Below, in pieces: positions 1-7,964 of a DNA stretch of 64,000 nucleotides (within the stretch, counting starts at the first letter, position 1; the number at the start of each line of letters is the position of its first letter). Source of the DNA: Agrobacterium rubi TR3 = NBRC 13261 (lineage in GTDB: Bacteria; Pseudomonadota; Alphaproteobacteria; Rhizobiales; Rhizobiaceae). Made by a program: the position numbers and the translations under genes. The notes beneath the pieces were generated by a model, which made no database searches, was not told the DNA's origin, and saw only the letters and a program-made list of their open reading frames with translations. The stretch lies in the NCBI RefSeq assembly GCF_000739935.1, contig NZ_BBJU01000026.1:62001-126000 (forward strand), given 5' to 3'.

Positions 1-653
1 AATCTGAACTTGGTGAAGGAGCCAGCACCATCGACGGCGGCTGCCTTGTACAGGTCTTCCGGTATGCCTTTGAGGCCAGCCAGAAACAGAAGCGCAAAGA
101 ACGGAAAACCGTGCCATGCCTCGACAAGAATGGTCGCGGCAAGGGCGGTGTTGGGATCGGCAAACCAGGCCTTGTAGGAACTCAAGATGCCAAGCCGAAC
201 GAGAATATCGTTGATGACGCCAAGGCGCGGATCGAGAAGTAGCGCCCACATATGCCCCGCCACCACATTGGGTAGGAAATACGGAAGCAGGATCAGCACG
301 CCGAAAATCTTCGTGCCCGGCAGATTGCGGTTGAGCGCCACGGCTGCGATGAAGCCGAGCGTCATCTCGATCGTGACAGCTGCGACAACCCAGATCGCGG
401 TGTTCTTCAACGATATCCAGAAAACGCGATCCGACATCATCGCGACGTAATGCTTCATCCCCACAAAGCCATTGAGGCCGGGCCGTGTCAGGCGCATTTC
501 GCGCACGCTGATGAAGAACCCGTAGATCGTCGGGTAAGCCACCACGAGGAACAGCAGCAGAAGGCTCGGCAGCAGAAGCAGATACACCCAGTAACGCGTT
601 TCCGAGATGTCTCCGAGACTGCTGAAAGGATGGCGTCTTGAATGTGATGTCAT
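1..653 (-). CDS. ABC sugar transporter permease, MalF/UgpA type (partial)
   Basis: Inner-membrane permease of a carbohydrate ABC importer (binding-protein-dependent transport family). Reading down from the ATG at 653-651, about 217 codons stay open to the window edge, so the C-terminus is missing. The N-terminus has a hydrophobic segment (YWVYLLLLPSLLLLFLVVAY), then the usual text of this family: a second segment after KNTAIWV, and an EAW...FPFFALLFLAGL stretch followed by the start of the EAA-type loop that contacts the ATPase (IPEDLYKAAAVDGA). It lies 71 bp downstream of the binding-protein gene on the same strand, so the two form one operon that should continue beyond base 1 with a second permease and an ATPase. 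The substrate cannot be read from sequence; a sugar or sugar acid is inferred from family. Confidence 0.9.
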   Translation of the reverse strand, partial: MTSHSRRHPFSSLGDISETRYWVYLLLLPSLLLLFLVVAYPTIYGFFISVREMRLTRPGLNGFVGMKHYVAMMSDRVFWISLKNTAIWVVAAVTIEMTLGFIAAVALNRNLPGTKIFGVLILLPYFLPNVVAGHMWALLLDPRLGVINDILVRLGILSSYKAWFADPNTALAATILVEAWHGFPFFALLFLAGLKGIPEDLYKAAAVDGAGSFTKFR

Positions 654-724
654 GGAAACGCGGCGCTGACGCCGTCCCTGCTTGGCGCGCGCGATACGAC
701 AAGCCGCACCGCGCCTGTAAGAGA

Positions 725-1963
725 TTAGCGCAGCGCTGCTTCAAGTCCCTCGATCATACGATCGACGGCTTGTTCGGGCGTCAACTGACCTGTGAGGACC
801 GACTGGAATGTCGGATTAACGACGTTTTCAGACCAGCCTGCTGCACCGACGAAGCTGTTCGGCAGACGCCCGAATTCGAGCGTCTGCGTGGCCGCAGCGT
901 AGATCGGATTTCCGGTGATCCGCTCGTCTTTGAGCGCGGCGGTCGAAGCCGGGAAGTAACCCGTCGCCTCAAGCAGTGCGATAGCCGCATCTGTCTGGCC
1001 CCAGAAGCTGATCCACTTCCACGCGGCCTCGACATGGTCTTCCTTGAAGATGCCGTTGCCCGCATAGGCCACGCGAGCGATGTGCGCTTTCGGGCCTGCC
1101 GGCATTGGTGCGGTGGCAAATTGGACGCCGGGTTTCAGTGCCGTGGAGATTTCGATCAGCGAACCGGTATGGTGCCAGATCATCGCCGTCTGGCCGGTTC
1201 TGAAACCTTCCATGATCTGGCGATAGCTATCGTTCGGCGCGCTTGGCGGCGCGACTTTTTCCTTGCGGAAGAGGTTGGAATAGAAGGTGATCGCCTCGAC
1301 CGCCGCTGGCTTGTCGATGGCCACCTGCCCGTCTTTTACGAGTGGAGACCCGAAGGATTCCATCACGTCGATCACGTATTTGAAGGCTCCCGCACCACCG
1401 CGCATGCCGAATGCGTAACGGTTCATGGATGGGTCCGTCAGTTTGCGGCAAACGGTCAGAAACTCGTCGAAGGTTTTGGGAGGCGCGGAAATTCCCGCTT
1501 CGTCGAAATAGTCTTTGCGGTAATACATCCAGTCGACGAAGGCGTAGGCTGGCACCGCGTAAATCGCGCCTTCACTCGACATTCCGGCCCAGCGGTTGTC
1601 CGGCAGGTTGGCCTTGCCTTCCCACTTATTGACACGCTCGCTGATATCGACCAGCGCACCCATCGCCGTCAGATCGGCAAAACGTTCGGCAATCACCATG
1701 CCGGTATCGGGACGACCACCCGCCACGACGGCAGAGGAGACTTTAGCCATATATTCCGAATTCGGAATGCTTTCCTGCGTCACGGAAATATCCGGGTTTG
1801 CCGCTGCAAACAGCTGGATGATTTTCGCCAGTCCCGCCATTTCGGATTGGCTGGCGAAATGGTGCCAATAATTGATCGCCGTTGCGGCGTTGGCGCTGCG
1901 TAGGCTCGCGGCAAAAGCCAGCACTGCACTTGCTGCCAGAAATTCACGTTTGCTCAGATGCAT
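725..1963 (-). CDS. Extracellular carbohydrate-binding protein of ABC importer
   Basis: Periplasmic solute-binding protein of 412 aa (SBP_bac_1 family) that delivers a carbohydrate to the permease encoded just downstream. An N-terminal export signal is visible: short basic start (MHLSKREF), hydrophobic core, and an A-x-A-like cleavage region near residues 22-27 (SANAA). The mature start INYWHHFASQSEMAGLAKII is typical of the family. The ATG at 1963 is preceded by a strong GGGAGG ribosome site. The gene lies downstream of the gntR-type regulator on the same strand with 113 bp between, which holds a palindrome shared with the regulator's own promoter, so repression by that regulator is inferred. 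Confidence 0.9.
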   Translation of the reverse strand: MHLSKREFLAASAVLAFAASLRSANAATAINYWHHFASQSEMAGLAKIIQLFAAANPDISVTQESIPNSEYMAKVSSAVVAGGRPDTGMVIAERFADLTAMGALVDISERVNKWEGKANLPDNRWAGMSSEGAIYAVPAYAFVDWMYYRKDYFDEAGISAPPKTFDEFLTVCRKLTDPSMNRYAFGMRGGAGAFKYVIDVMESFGSPLVKDGQVAIDKPAAVEAITFYSNLFRKEKVAPPSAPNDSYRQIMEGFRTGQTAMIWHHTGSLIEISTALKPGVQFATAPMPAGPKAHIARVAYAGNGIFKEDHVEAAWKWISFWGQTDAAIALLEATGYFPASTAALKDERITGNPIYAAATQTLEFGRLPNSFVGAAGWSENVVNPTFQSVLTGQLTPEQAVDRMIEGLEAALR

Positions 1964-1993
1964 CGAAACCTCCCAAGAGATCAGACTCCCAAT

Positions 1994-2005
1994 CTGATCG
2001 ATCAG
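1994..2005. promoter_or_regulatory. Probable GntR operator in front of the sugar-binding protein gene
   Basis: A perfect 12-bp palindrome, CTGATCGATCAG, lies 31 bp upstream of the binding-protein ATG. The arms CTGAT/ATCAG recur at 2796-2807 beside the GntR gene. A second inverted repeat (GATCAGA/TCTGATC, 1979-1999) overlaps it. That the linked GntR protein binds here is inferred. Confidence 0.6.
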
Positions 2006-2076
2006 TGGAAGCTAGCACCATTTCTCAACGTCTGCAACAACGCACATCAACACCCTCTGAAATTAATGGTGCTAAT

Positions 2077-2775
2077 TTATACCAGCCCGAGGTTACGCTG
2101 CATGGCCGCCTGGAAATGCGCCTGCAACGCCTTTTCCGCAGCTTCAGCATTTCGCGTGCCGCAGGCCTCGAGAATATCGAGATGCTCCTTCAGCGTTCGG
2201 ATCATGATCGGCACCGTGACCTTCCGCTCCAATCGCAGTAGCCGCAGGTAATTGTGCATGCGCTTATAGGCGCTGTCTATGAGCGGATTGCGCAAGGCTT
2301 GAATAATGTGCCCGTGCAAGTCCAGTTCCAGCGAATCCATCTCAAGCAATTGCTCCGGGCCAATACCATCACGCTCGACCCGACGCAAAAGCCTGGAATG
2401 CCTGACTTCCAAGGCATTTGTTATGTGCTCGTCCGCCTCTTCTGCAAACACCCGGACGGCCGCGCGCTCGACAATGGAGCGAAACTGGTAGGTGGACCGC
2501 GTGAGCTCCAGACCGGGCCGAATGAACTGAATGCCCGACCGTGGATGAATGGTCAAAATGCCTTCAGCTTCCAGCACCCGCAACGCATCGCGCAGCGGCG
2601 CGACCGGCACATCGACAATAGACGAAAGCTCGTTCTGCGAAATGAAGGCGCCGACGGGCACCTTGCGCTCGAAAAGACTTTCCAGAATGCGTTCATAGGC
2701 GACATCGCTCAGGCGCGGCGCACCCGCTTCCATGATGCTTGATTTCACAGTTTGACGCTCCGACAATTTTTTCAT
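2077..2775 (-). CDS. GntR family regulator, FCD (FadR) subfamily
   Basis: DNA-binding regulator of 232 aa. The N-terminal winged helix (about residues 15-80) contains VPVAPLRDALRVLEAEGIL, the recognition-helix text of GntR proteins. The C-terminal half (about 95-225) is all-helical, as in the FCD ligand-binding domain. The open frame extends upstream to 3141, but that extension is antisense to the neighbouring enzyme gene. The ATG at 2775 is chosen because the encoded protein then begins shortly before the helix-turn-helix. It is divergent from the enolase-superfamily gene and upstream of the sugar ABC operon. Two copies of CTGAT-NN-ATCAG flank it, suggesting it controls itself and both neighbours. 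The effector is probably the transported sugar acid or a product of the enzyme (inference). Confidence 0.88.
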   Translation of the reverse strand: MKKLSERQTVKSSIMEAGAPRLSDVAYERILESLFERKVPVGAFISQNELSSIVDVPVAPLRDALRVLEAEGILTIHPRSGIQFIRPGLELTRSTYQFRSIVERAAVRVFAEEADEHITNALEVRHSRLLRRVERDGIGPEQLLEMDSLELDLHGHIIQALRNPLIDSAYKRMHNYLRLLRLERKVTVPIMIRTLKEHLDILEACGTRNAEAAEKALQAHFQAAMQRNLGLV

Positions 2776-2795
2776 GATGACAGAAAATTTCCTTT

Positions 2796-2807
2796 CTGAT
2801 AGATCAG
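2796..2807. promoter_or_regulatory. Probable GntR operator in the divergent promoter
   Basis: CTGATAGATCAG lies between the GntR start (2775) and the enolase-superfamily start (2839). It has the same CTGAT/ATCAG arms as the palindrome at 1994-2005 and differs at one base. It is well placed to control both divergent genes. Confidence 0.6.
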
Positions 2808-2838
2808 TATCAGTTTTTAAGCGATCAGAGAGCCCGCC

Positions 2839-3990
2839 ATGACCATTTCTCATTTCCGTATAACGCGATTTCAGTTTGCCCGCGACCGTGTAATTGGCGA
2901 TAGTCAGGTTCGTGCCGACGACGCCAACGTTGCAGCTTTGGAACTGGTCTCTGAAACAGGTGAGGTCGGGCTGGGATTCATCCAGACCCTTTTCCACCCC
3001 CTGCCCGATCAGGCTGAAATCGAAGCCGTCTTCGAAAACGAGGTTTGGCAGACGCTGAAAGGCCAAAAAGCCATAGGCCTCGTGCACCGTGTCAACCGGC
3101 CACGTGGCGGCAACCAGCGCGCATTTTCGCTGCCGTTTCATGAAGCGCTACAAGTTGCACTCTGGGACCTCGCCGCAAAACAGGCAGGCATGCCGTTGCA
3201 CCAATTGCTGGGAAGCCGGAGAGATCGCGTCCGTGCCTATGCCAGCGGACTCGACTTTCATTTGAGCGATGAGGCATTTTGTGCGCTGTTCCGCCATGCG
3301 GCGAGCATTGGGTATAACGCCTTCAAAATCAAAGTCGGCCACCCCGATTTCAAACGCGACCTGAAACGGCTCGATCTGCTACAGCAATCGGTGCCAGAGG
3401 GTTCGCTGATCATGATCGATCCCAACGAGGCCTGGAACTCCAAGGAAGCACTCGTCAAACTGACTGAAATCCGCGATGCTGGCCACGATCTGCTCTGGGT
3501 GGAAGACCCCATTCTGCGCCATGACTTCGAGGGCCTGCGGACGTTGCGCCACGCCGTCAACTGGACGCAGATCAACAGTGGCGAATATCTCGATATGCCC
3601 GGCAAACGCATCCTTCTGGAAAACCACGGCACTGATCTTCTCAACGTCCATGGGCAGGTGACCGATGTCATGCGCATCGGCTGGCTGGCCGCCGAAATGG
3701 GTATCCCCGTTAGCCTTGGCAACACCTTCCTTGAAGTCGGCGTCCATATGGCCGCAGCCCTGCCGGAAGTCGAATGGCTGGAATATTCCTTCCAGAACTT
3801 CGATCACCTCGTGGAAACCCCCATCGAAATCCGTGACGGCTACGCTTACGCCCCCGACAGACCCGGCCACGGACTCGTACTGTCTGAAGAAGCGAGACAG
3901 GAATGGGCAAGACCCAAACGTCTCGAGAGACCGCAACTCGGTGAGGCGCCGAGGAACAATCGTCTGCCGATTGATCCGGGCTTGCTTTGA
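2839..3990 (+). CDS. Mandelate racemase/muconate lactonizing enzyme family protein
   Basis: Enolase-superfamily enzyme of 383 aa, probably a sugar-acid dehydratase or racemase in the cytoplasm. Features in order: an N-terminal capping domain (about 1-125); the K-x-K motif FKIKVG (K163, K165); metal ligands D194 (MIDPNEAWN), E222 (WVEDP) and E249 (INSGEY); and late barrel strands with PVSLGNTFLEVGVH. This resembles the mandelate racemase subgroup more than the muconate cycloisomerase subgroup, which has a lysine on strand six. The exact substrate cannot be called. It is divergent from the GntR regulator, with the sugar ABC operon beyond, so the transported compound is a likely substrate. The tail after about residue 345 is long and charged. 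Confidence 0.82.
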   Translation: MTISHFRITRFQFARDRVIGDSQVRADDANVAALELVSETGEVGLGFIQTLFHPLPDQAEIEAVFENEVWQTLKGQKAIGLVHRVNRPRGGNQRAFSLPFHEALQVALWDLAAKQAGMPLHQLLGSRRDRVRAYASGLDFHLSDEAFCALFRHAASIGYNAFKIKVGHPDFKRDLKRLDLLQQSVPEGSLIMIDPNEAWNSKEALVKLTEIRDAGHDLLWVEDPILRHDFEGLRTLRHAVNWTQINSGEYLDMPGKRILLENHGTDLLNVHGQVTDVMRIGWLAAEMGIPVSLGNTFLEVGVHMAAALPEVEWLEYSFQNFDHLVETPIEIRDGYAYAPDRPGHGLVLSEEARQEWARPKRLERPQLGEAPRNNRLPIDPGLL

Positions 3991-4117
3991 CATCACAAGC
4001 TCTATGGGAGAGTTGTGCCCATTCGGGCCGCACAGTATCCGGCGTATCTGGAAATCATTGATTACATCAGCTTTTCCGATATAGAGGTGAGAGATCGCTA
4101 ATTTCGGGAGCTTGACC

Positions 4118-5044
4118 TTGAGCCGCAATTTTCTTGTCGTCGACCCCGAGGAGCATCAATCGGTTCTCAAGGCTCTAGCCTCGCCAACGCGCATTTCCAT
4201 GCTGAAGCTTCTACAACAGAAGGGGCCGATGAACGTCAACGACATCGCTGCGGTGCTTGGTCTGCCGCAGTCCAGCGTCTCGACAAGCCTTCAAATGTTG
4301 CAGGAAGCCGGGTTGATCCGCACGGAAACGATCAAGGCGCGCAAGGGAAGCCAGAAGATTTGCGAATGCGTCTACGATGAAGTGCTGATCGTTTTGAAGG
4401 ACAACATCAAGGAGACGGAACAGAACGCAATCGAGGTATCAATGCCCTTGGGGCTCTATACCAGCTTCGAAGTGTCGGCTCCCTGCGGTCTCTGTTCGGT
4501 TGACGGCATCATCGGATTGCTCGATGTGCCGAGCACCTTCCTCGACCCTGACAGGATGAAAACGACCCTGATCTGGTTCACCCGCGGCTATGTCGAGTAC
4601 CAATTCCCCAACAATGCCAGGCTTGCCAATGCGCAAATTCGCGAGATCGAGTTTGCGCTGGAGCTGAGCTCGGAGGTTCCTGGCACGAGCGCCGACTGGC
4701 CCTCGGACATCACGCTTGCCGTCAACGGGATCGATGTCGCGACTTGGACATCTCCAGGAGATTTCGGCGACCAGAGAGGCGTTTACACCCCGGACTGGTG
4801 GAAGTTGAAGGGCTCGCAATATGGCAAGCTGAAGAGTTTCCGTGTCAATGAAGACGGCTCCTATGTCGATGGCCTCCGCATTTCGGACGTGCGGCTTTCC
4901 GATCTGAAACTCGAGGAACACCACTCCATCCGCCTGCGGATCGGCGTGAAGGACGACGCCAAGCATCCGGGCGGGATCAATATTTTCGGCCGAGGATTTG
5001 GCAATTACGATCAGGATATTCTGCTGCGACTGCGAACGCGTTAA
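4118..5044 (+). CDS. ArsR-type regulator with large C-terminal domain
   Basis: Regulator of about 308 aa. Residues about 10-90 are a winged helix of ArsR type (EHQSVLKALASPTRISMLKLL, then LPQSSVSTSLQMLQEAGLI). Classical ArsR proteins end near 100-120 aa. Here roughly 200 further residues follow, rich in beta-prone segments and containing a C-x-x-C (APCGLC) near residue 126, which suggests a fused ligand-binding domain. Two TTG codons could start it. The one at 4118 is chosen because GGGAG at 4106-4110 then sits 7 bp away; TTG 4112 would leave only 1 bp. It precedes the arabinofuranosidase gene on the same strand, and a perfect palindrome lies between. I infer control of arabinan use; the effector is unknown. 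Confidence 0.75.
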   Translation: MSRNFLVVDPEEHQSVLKALASPTRISMLKLLQQKGPMNVNDIAAVLGLPQSSVSTSLQMLQEAGLIRTETIKARKGSQKICECVYDEVLIVLKDNIKETEQNAIEVSMPLGLYTSFEVSAPCGLCSVDGIIGLLDVPSTFLDPDRMKTTLIWFTRGYVEYQFPNNARLANAQIREIEFALELSSEVPGTSADWPSDITLAVNGIDVATWTSPGDFGDQRGVYTPDWWKLKGSQYGKLKSFRVNEDGSYVDGLRISDVRLSDLKLEEHHSIRLRIGVKDDAKHPGGINIFGRGFGNYDQDILLRLRTR

Positions 5045-5120
5045 GCGTTTTCCTGCGTGCGCTGCACAACAGTTTTAACTTGACCGAGTGATCGTTCTTG
5101 GCTCTATTTATCTCAAATTG

Positions 5121-5132
5121 TGATATATATCA
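5121..5132. promoter_or_regulatory. Palindromic operator candidate before the arabinofuranosidase gene
   Basis: TGATATATATCA is a perfect 12-bp palindrome 26 bp upstream of the arabinofuranosidase ATG, in an AT-rich promoter stretch. Sites with A/T-rich dyads are typical for ArsR-family proteins, and an ArsR-type gene ends 77 bp upstream, so binding by it is inferred. Confidence 0.5.
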
Positions 5133-5158
5133 TAAAAATGGATATTATGGAGAGCGAC

Positions 5159-6670
5159 ATGAAGGCGACGGTTATTGCCCACCGCAAATTCAAGATCGCG
5201 GAGATCGATCCGCGGCTGTATGGCTCGTTCATCGAGCATCTGGGCCGTGCTGTTTATACCGGCATCTACGAACCGGACCACGCGACCGCCGACAAAAACG
5301 GCATGCGCCAGGATGTCATCGACCTCGTTCGGGAACTTCAGGTTCCGATCGTCCGCTATCCCGGTGGAAACTTCGTGTCAGCCTACAACTGGGAAGACGG
5401 CATCGGCCCGAAGGAAGATCGCCCTGTCCGCCTCGACCTTGCGTGGCACACATCGGAAAGCAATCAGGTCGGCATTCATGAATTTGCAGACTGGTGCACC
5501 TCCGTCGGTACCGAGATGATGCTGGCCGTCAACCTCGGCTCGCGCGGTCTCGATGAGGCACGTAACTTTCTTGAATATGTCAACCACGAAGGCGGCAGCA
5601 CCTGGAGCGACAAGCGCCGCGCCAATGGCCGTGAGGCCCCCTTCGATGTGCGCCTCTGGTGCCTCGGCAACGAGATGGACGGTCCCTGGCAGATCGGCCA
5701 CAAGACGGCCGATGAATATGGACGGCTTGCCCACGAGACAGCCAAGGCGATGCGCGCTTTCGACAGCCGGCTCGAACTTGTCGTCTGCGGCTCATCGAAC
5801 GCCCACATGCCGACCTATCCGCAGTGGGAAGCGACGGTTCTCGAACACACCTACAATGAGGTGGATTACATCTCGCTTCACATGTATTTTGAAAACCGCG
5901 CCAAGGACACGGCCAACTATCTTGCCCGCAGCCTTGAGCTTGATAACTACATCGGCACCGTTGCCGGGGTCATCGCCTATGTGAAGTCGAAGAAGCGCTC
6001 CCAGAAGGATGTCTATATCTCTTTCGATGAGTGGAACGTCTGGTACCACTCCAAGGAAAAAGACCGTGCGATCCTTGAAGGCGGCAGTGGCTGGCCGGAG
6101 GCCCCTGCCCTTCTGGAAGACGACTACAATTTTGAAGATGTGCTGCAGGTCGGCTGTATTCTCAACACCTTCATCAATCGCTCAGACGTGGTGCGGATTG
6201 CCTGCCTCGCCCAGCTCGTCAACGTCATAGCACCGATCATGACCGTTCCGGGCGGTGCAGCCTGGCGGCAGACGATCTTCTACCCCTATTATTACGCATC
6301 GGTCTACGGACGTGGCACGGCGCTGAAACTGATGATCGACAGCCCGACGTACACAGTCGATGGCGTTGGCCCCGTGCCCTATCTCGATGTATCTGCGGTT
6401 CACGACGAGACAAAGAGCCAGGTCACGTTCTTCATCGTCAACCGGCATCTCACCGACGCGCTGGACATTGACGTTCAGTTGCTGGAATTCGGTGCCCTCT
6501 CGATTGCAGACGATCAGGTCATCGCCCATTCCAACATCAACATTACGAATACGGCGGAAAAGCCTGACAATGTCATACCCGTAAAGGGAGAGGATGCAAG
6601 CCTGAACGAGGGACGGCTGACCGTCTCGATTGCACCGCTGAGTTACCGGATGATCCGCCTTTCGGCGTGA
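5159..6670 (+). CDS. abfA: Alpha-L-arabinofuranosidase, GH51
   Basis: Glycoside hydrolase of 503 aa that removes terminal alpha-L-arabinofuranosyl groups from arabino-oligosaccharides. The GH51 acid/base glutamate is E172 in WCLGNEMDGPW and the nucleophile is E291 in ISFDEWNVWYH. The N-terminal signature YGSFIEHLGRAVYTGIYEP and YPGGNFVS are also classic. There is no signal peptide, so it acts in the cytoplasm on imported oligosaccharides. The frame is open back to a GTG at 5120, but ATG 5159 has GGAG at 5149-5152 with 6 bp spacing and gives the normal family length. It lies just upstream of a four-gene ABC importer that probably supplies the substrate. Regulation by the upstream ArsR-type protein through the dyad at 5121 is inferred. 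Confidence 0.95.
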   Translation: MKATVIAHRKFKIAEIDPRLYGSFIEHLGRAVYTGIYEPDHATADKNGMRQDVIDLVRELQVPIVRYPGGNFVSAYNWEDGIGPKEDRPVRLDLAWHTSESNQVGIHEFADWCTSVGTEMMLAVNLGSRGLDEARNFLEYVNHEGGSTWSDKRRANGREAPFDVRLWCLGNEMDGPWQIGHKTADEYGRLAHETAKAMRAFDSRLELVVCGSSNAHMPTYPQWEATVLEHTYNEVDYISLHMYFENRAKDTANYLARSLELDNYIGTVAGVIAYVKSKKRSQKDVYISFDEWNVWYHSKEKDRAILEGGSGWPEAPALLEDDYNFEDVLQVGCILNTFINRSDVVRIACLAQLVNVIAPIMTVPGGAAWRQTIFYPYYYASVYGRGTALKLMIDSPTYTVDGVGPVPYLDVSAVHDETKSQVTFFIVNRHLTDALDIDVQLLEFGALSIADDQVIAHSNINITNTAEKPDNVIPVKGEDASLNEGRLTVSIAPLSYRMIRLSA

Positions 6671-6782
6671 GTGAACCGCAAGATGATCGCGCCAGATGCC
6701 ACTGTGGAGGGGGCATCCGGTAACATAAGAAGGAATGACGGTTGGGCCGGCTCAAAAGAGTGCAGGCCTTGGGGAGGACAAG

Positions 6783-6872
6783 ATGGACATTCGAGATTCG
6801 AACACGGCAATCGCCTCTTTACCGAGCGGTCACGGCAAGACTGCCTTGATGGAAGGGTGGAGGTTGGCATGA
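6783..6872 (+). CDS. Possible 29-aa small protein or leader peptide coupled to the ABC ATPase gene
   Basis: An ATG at 6783 has an excellent ribosome site (GGGGAGG, ending 5 bp upstream) and opens a 29-codon frame that starts MDIRDSNTAIASLPSGHGKT. Its TGA (6870-6872) overlaps the ATG of the next gene in the ATGA arrangement typical of translational coupling. No known family is recognised. It may be a real small protein or a translated leader that sets ATPase expression; it could also be chance, given its length. The 112 bp between abfA and this ORF hold no other gene. Confidence 0.4.
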   Translation: MDIRDSNTAIASLPSGHGKTALMEGWRLA

Positions 6873-7963
6873 CTGCGCAGATCGAGATCGACAGCGTGAC
6901 CAAGCGGTATGGCGCGATGACGGTTATGGAGAACCTCTCCCTGTCCGTCAAAGCCAATGAATTCATGGTCTTTCTCGGTCCCTCCGGATGCGGAAAATCC
7001 ACCTTGCTGCGCATGATTGCCGGGCTTGAAAGCGTGGATGAGGGCACGATCTCCATCAATGGCCAGCGCATCGACACGCTTCCACCCGGCAAGCGCGATA
7101 TTGCCATGGTGTTCCAGTCCTATGCGCTTTATCCGCACATGACGGTCGCCGACAACATGGCGTTCGGCCTTCGCAATATCGGCATTCCCTCAGAAACCGT
7201 CTCGGCTCGCATCGCAGAAGCCGCCCGGATGCTGGAGATCGGCCACCTTCTGGAGCGCAAGCCCGGCCAGCTTTCCGGTGGACAGCGTCAGCGCGTGGCC
7301 ATCGGGCGCGCGATCGTCAAGGAGCCGAAAGCCTTTCTGTTCGATGAACCGCTGTCCAATCTCGACGCCGCTCTGCGCGTCAGGACCCGTGTCGAGCTCG
7401 CCCAGCTCCGCAACCGTGTCAAATCGACCATGATTTTCGTCACCCACGATCAGATCGAAGCGATGACGCTGGCCGACCGCGTCGTGGTGATGAACAACCG
7501 CAAGATTGAGCAGATCGGCAAGCCGATGGACATCTATCTGCGCCCGGCCAGCCGCTTCGTTGCCACTTTCGTCGGCTCGCCCACCATGAATTTCATGCCC
7601 GTGCAGATATCCGAAACAGGCGGCTTCGCTGTCGCCACCCTGCCGGACGGCTCACACCTCAAGACGAGCGTGCGCGCCGAAGGCCTGACAGGTGGAGAGC
7701 ACACGCTGGGCATTCGCGCAGAAGCGGTGCGGCCTGCGGGCGAAGGCGAGGTATCGGCCACCACAGGAACCGTCGAGGTGCTGGAGCGGCTCGGCGACCG
7801 AACGCTGCTCTATACCCGGCTTGCCGACGGCCAGATGATCGTTGCCGAAGATATTGGGCTAAGCCGCGCTGCGATTGGCGATCGGATCGGGCTTTCGCTG
7901 GATGGACACCGCGCGCATCTCTTCGATGCGGACGGCCGCGCCTATCATGCGGAGGATGGCTGA
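6869..7963 (+). CDS. Carbohydrate ABC transporter ATP-binding protein, UgpC/MsmK type
   Basis: ATPase subunit of 364 aa that powers the importer encoded downstream. It shows Walker A (GPSGCGKST, about residue 40), the signature LSGGQRQR, Walker B (AFLFDEPLSNLDA), the H-loop (VTHDQ), and a C-terminal TOBE/MalK-like regulatory region from about residue 240. The ATG at 6869 has GGAGG 5 bp upstream; an upstream in-frame extension to 6671 does not resemble the family. It is the first full-length gene of the transporter set (ATPase, two permeases, binding protein) and follows abfA, so uptake of arabinose-containing oligosaccharides is the likely role. Confidence 0.92.
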   Translation: MTAQIEIDSVTKRYGAMTVMENLSLSVKANEFMVFLGPSGCGKSTLLRMIAGLESVDEGTISINGQRIDTLPPGKRDIAMVFQSYALYPHMTVADNMAFGLRNIGIPSETVSARIAEAARMLEIGHLLERKPGQLSGGQRQRVAIGRAIVKEPKAFLFDEPLSNLDAALRVRTRVELAQLRNRVKSTMIFVTHDQIEAMTLADRVVVMNNRKIEQIGKPMDIYLRPASRFVATFVGSPTMNFMPVQISETGGFAVATLPDGSHLKTSVRAEGLTGGEHTLGIRAEAVRPAGEGEVSATTGTVEVLERLGDRTLLYTRLADGQMIVAEDIGLSRAAIGDRIGLSLDGHRAHLFDADGRAYHAEDG

Positions 7964-7964
7964 C

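Noticed and set aside
638-1903. 421-codon plus-strand frame opposite the sugar-binding protein gene
   Set aside because: It has a Cys/Arg/His-rich composition with no family likeness and is exactly antisense to a clear binding-protein gene.
6695-6717. GATGCC/GGCATC hairpin after the arabinofuranosidase gene as terminator
   Set aside because: A 6-bp stem with an 11-nt loop and no T run; too weak, and the operon seems to continue through it.
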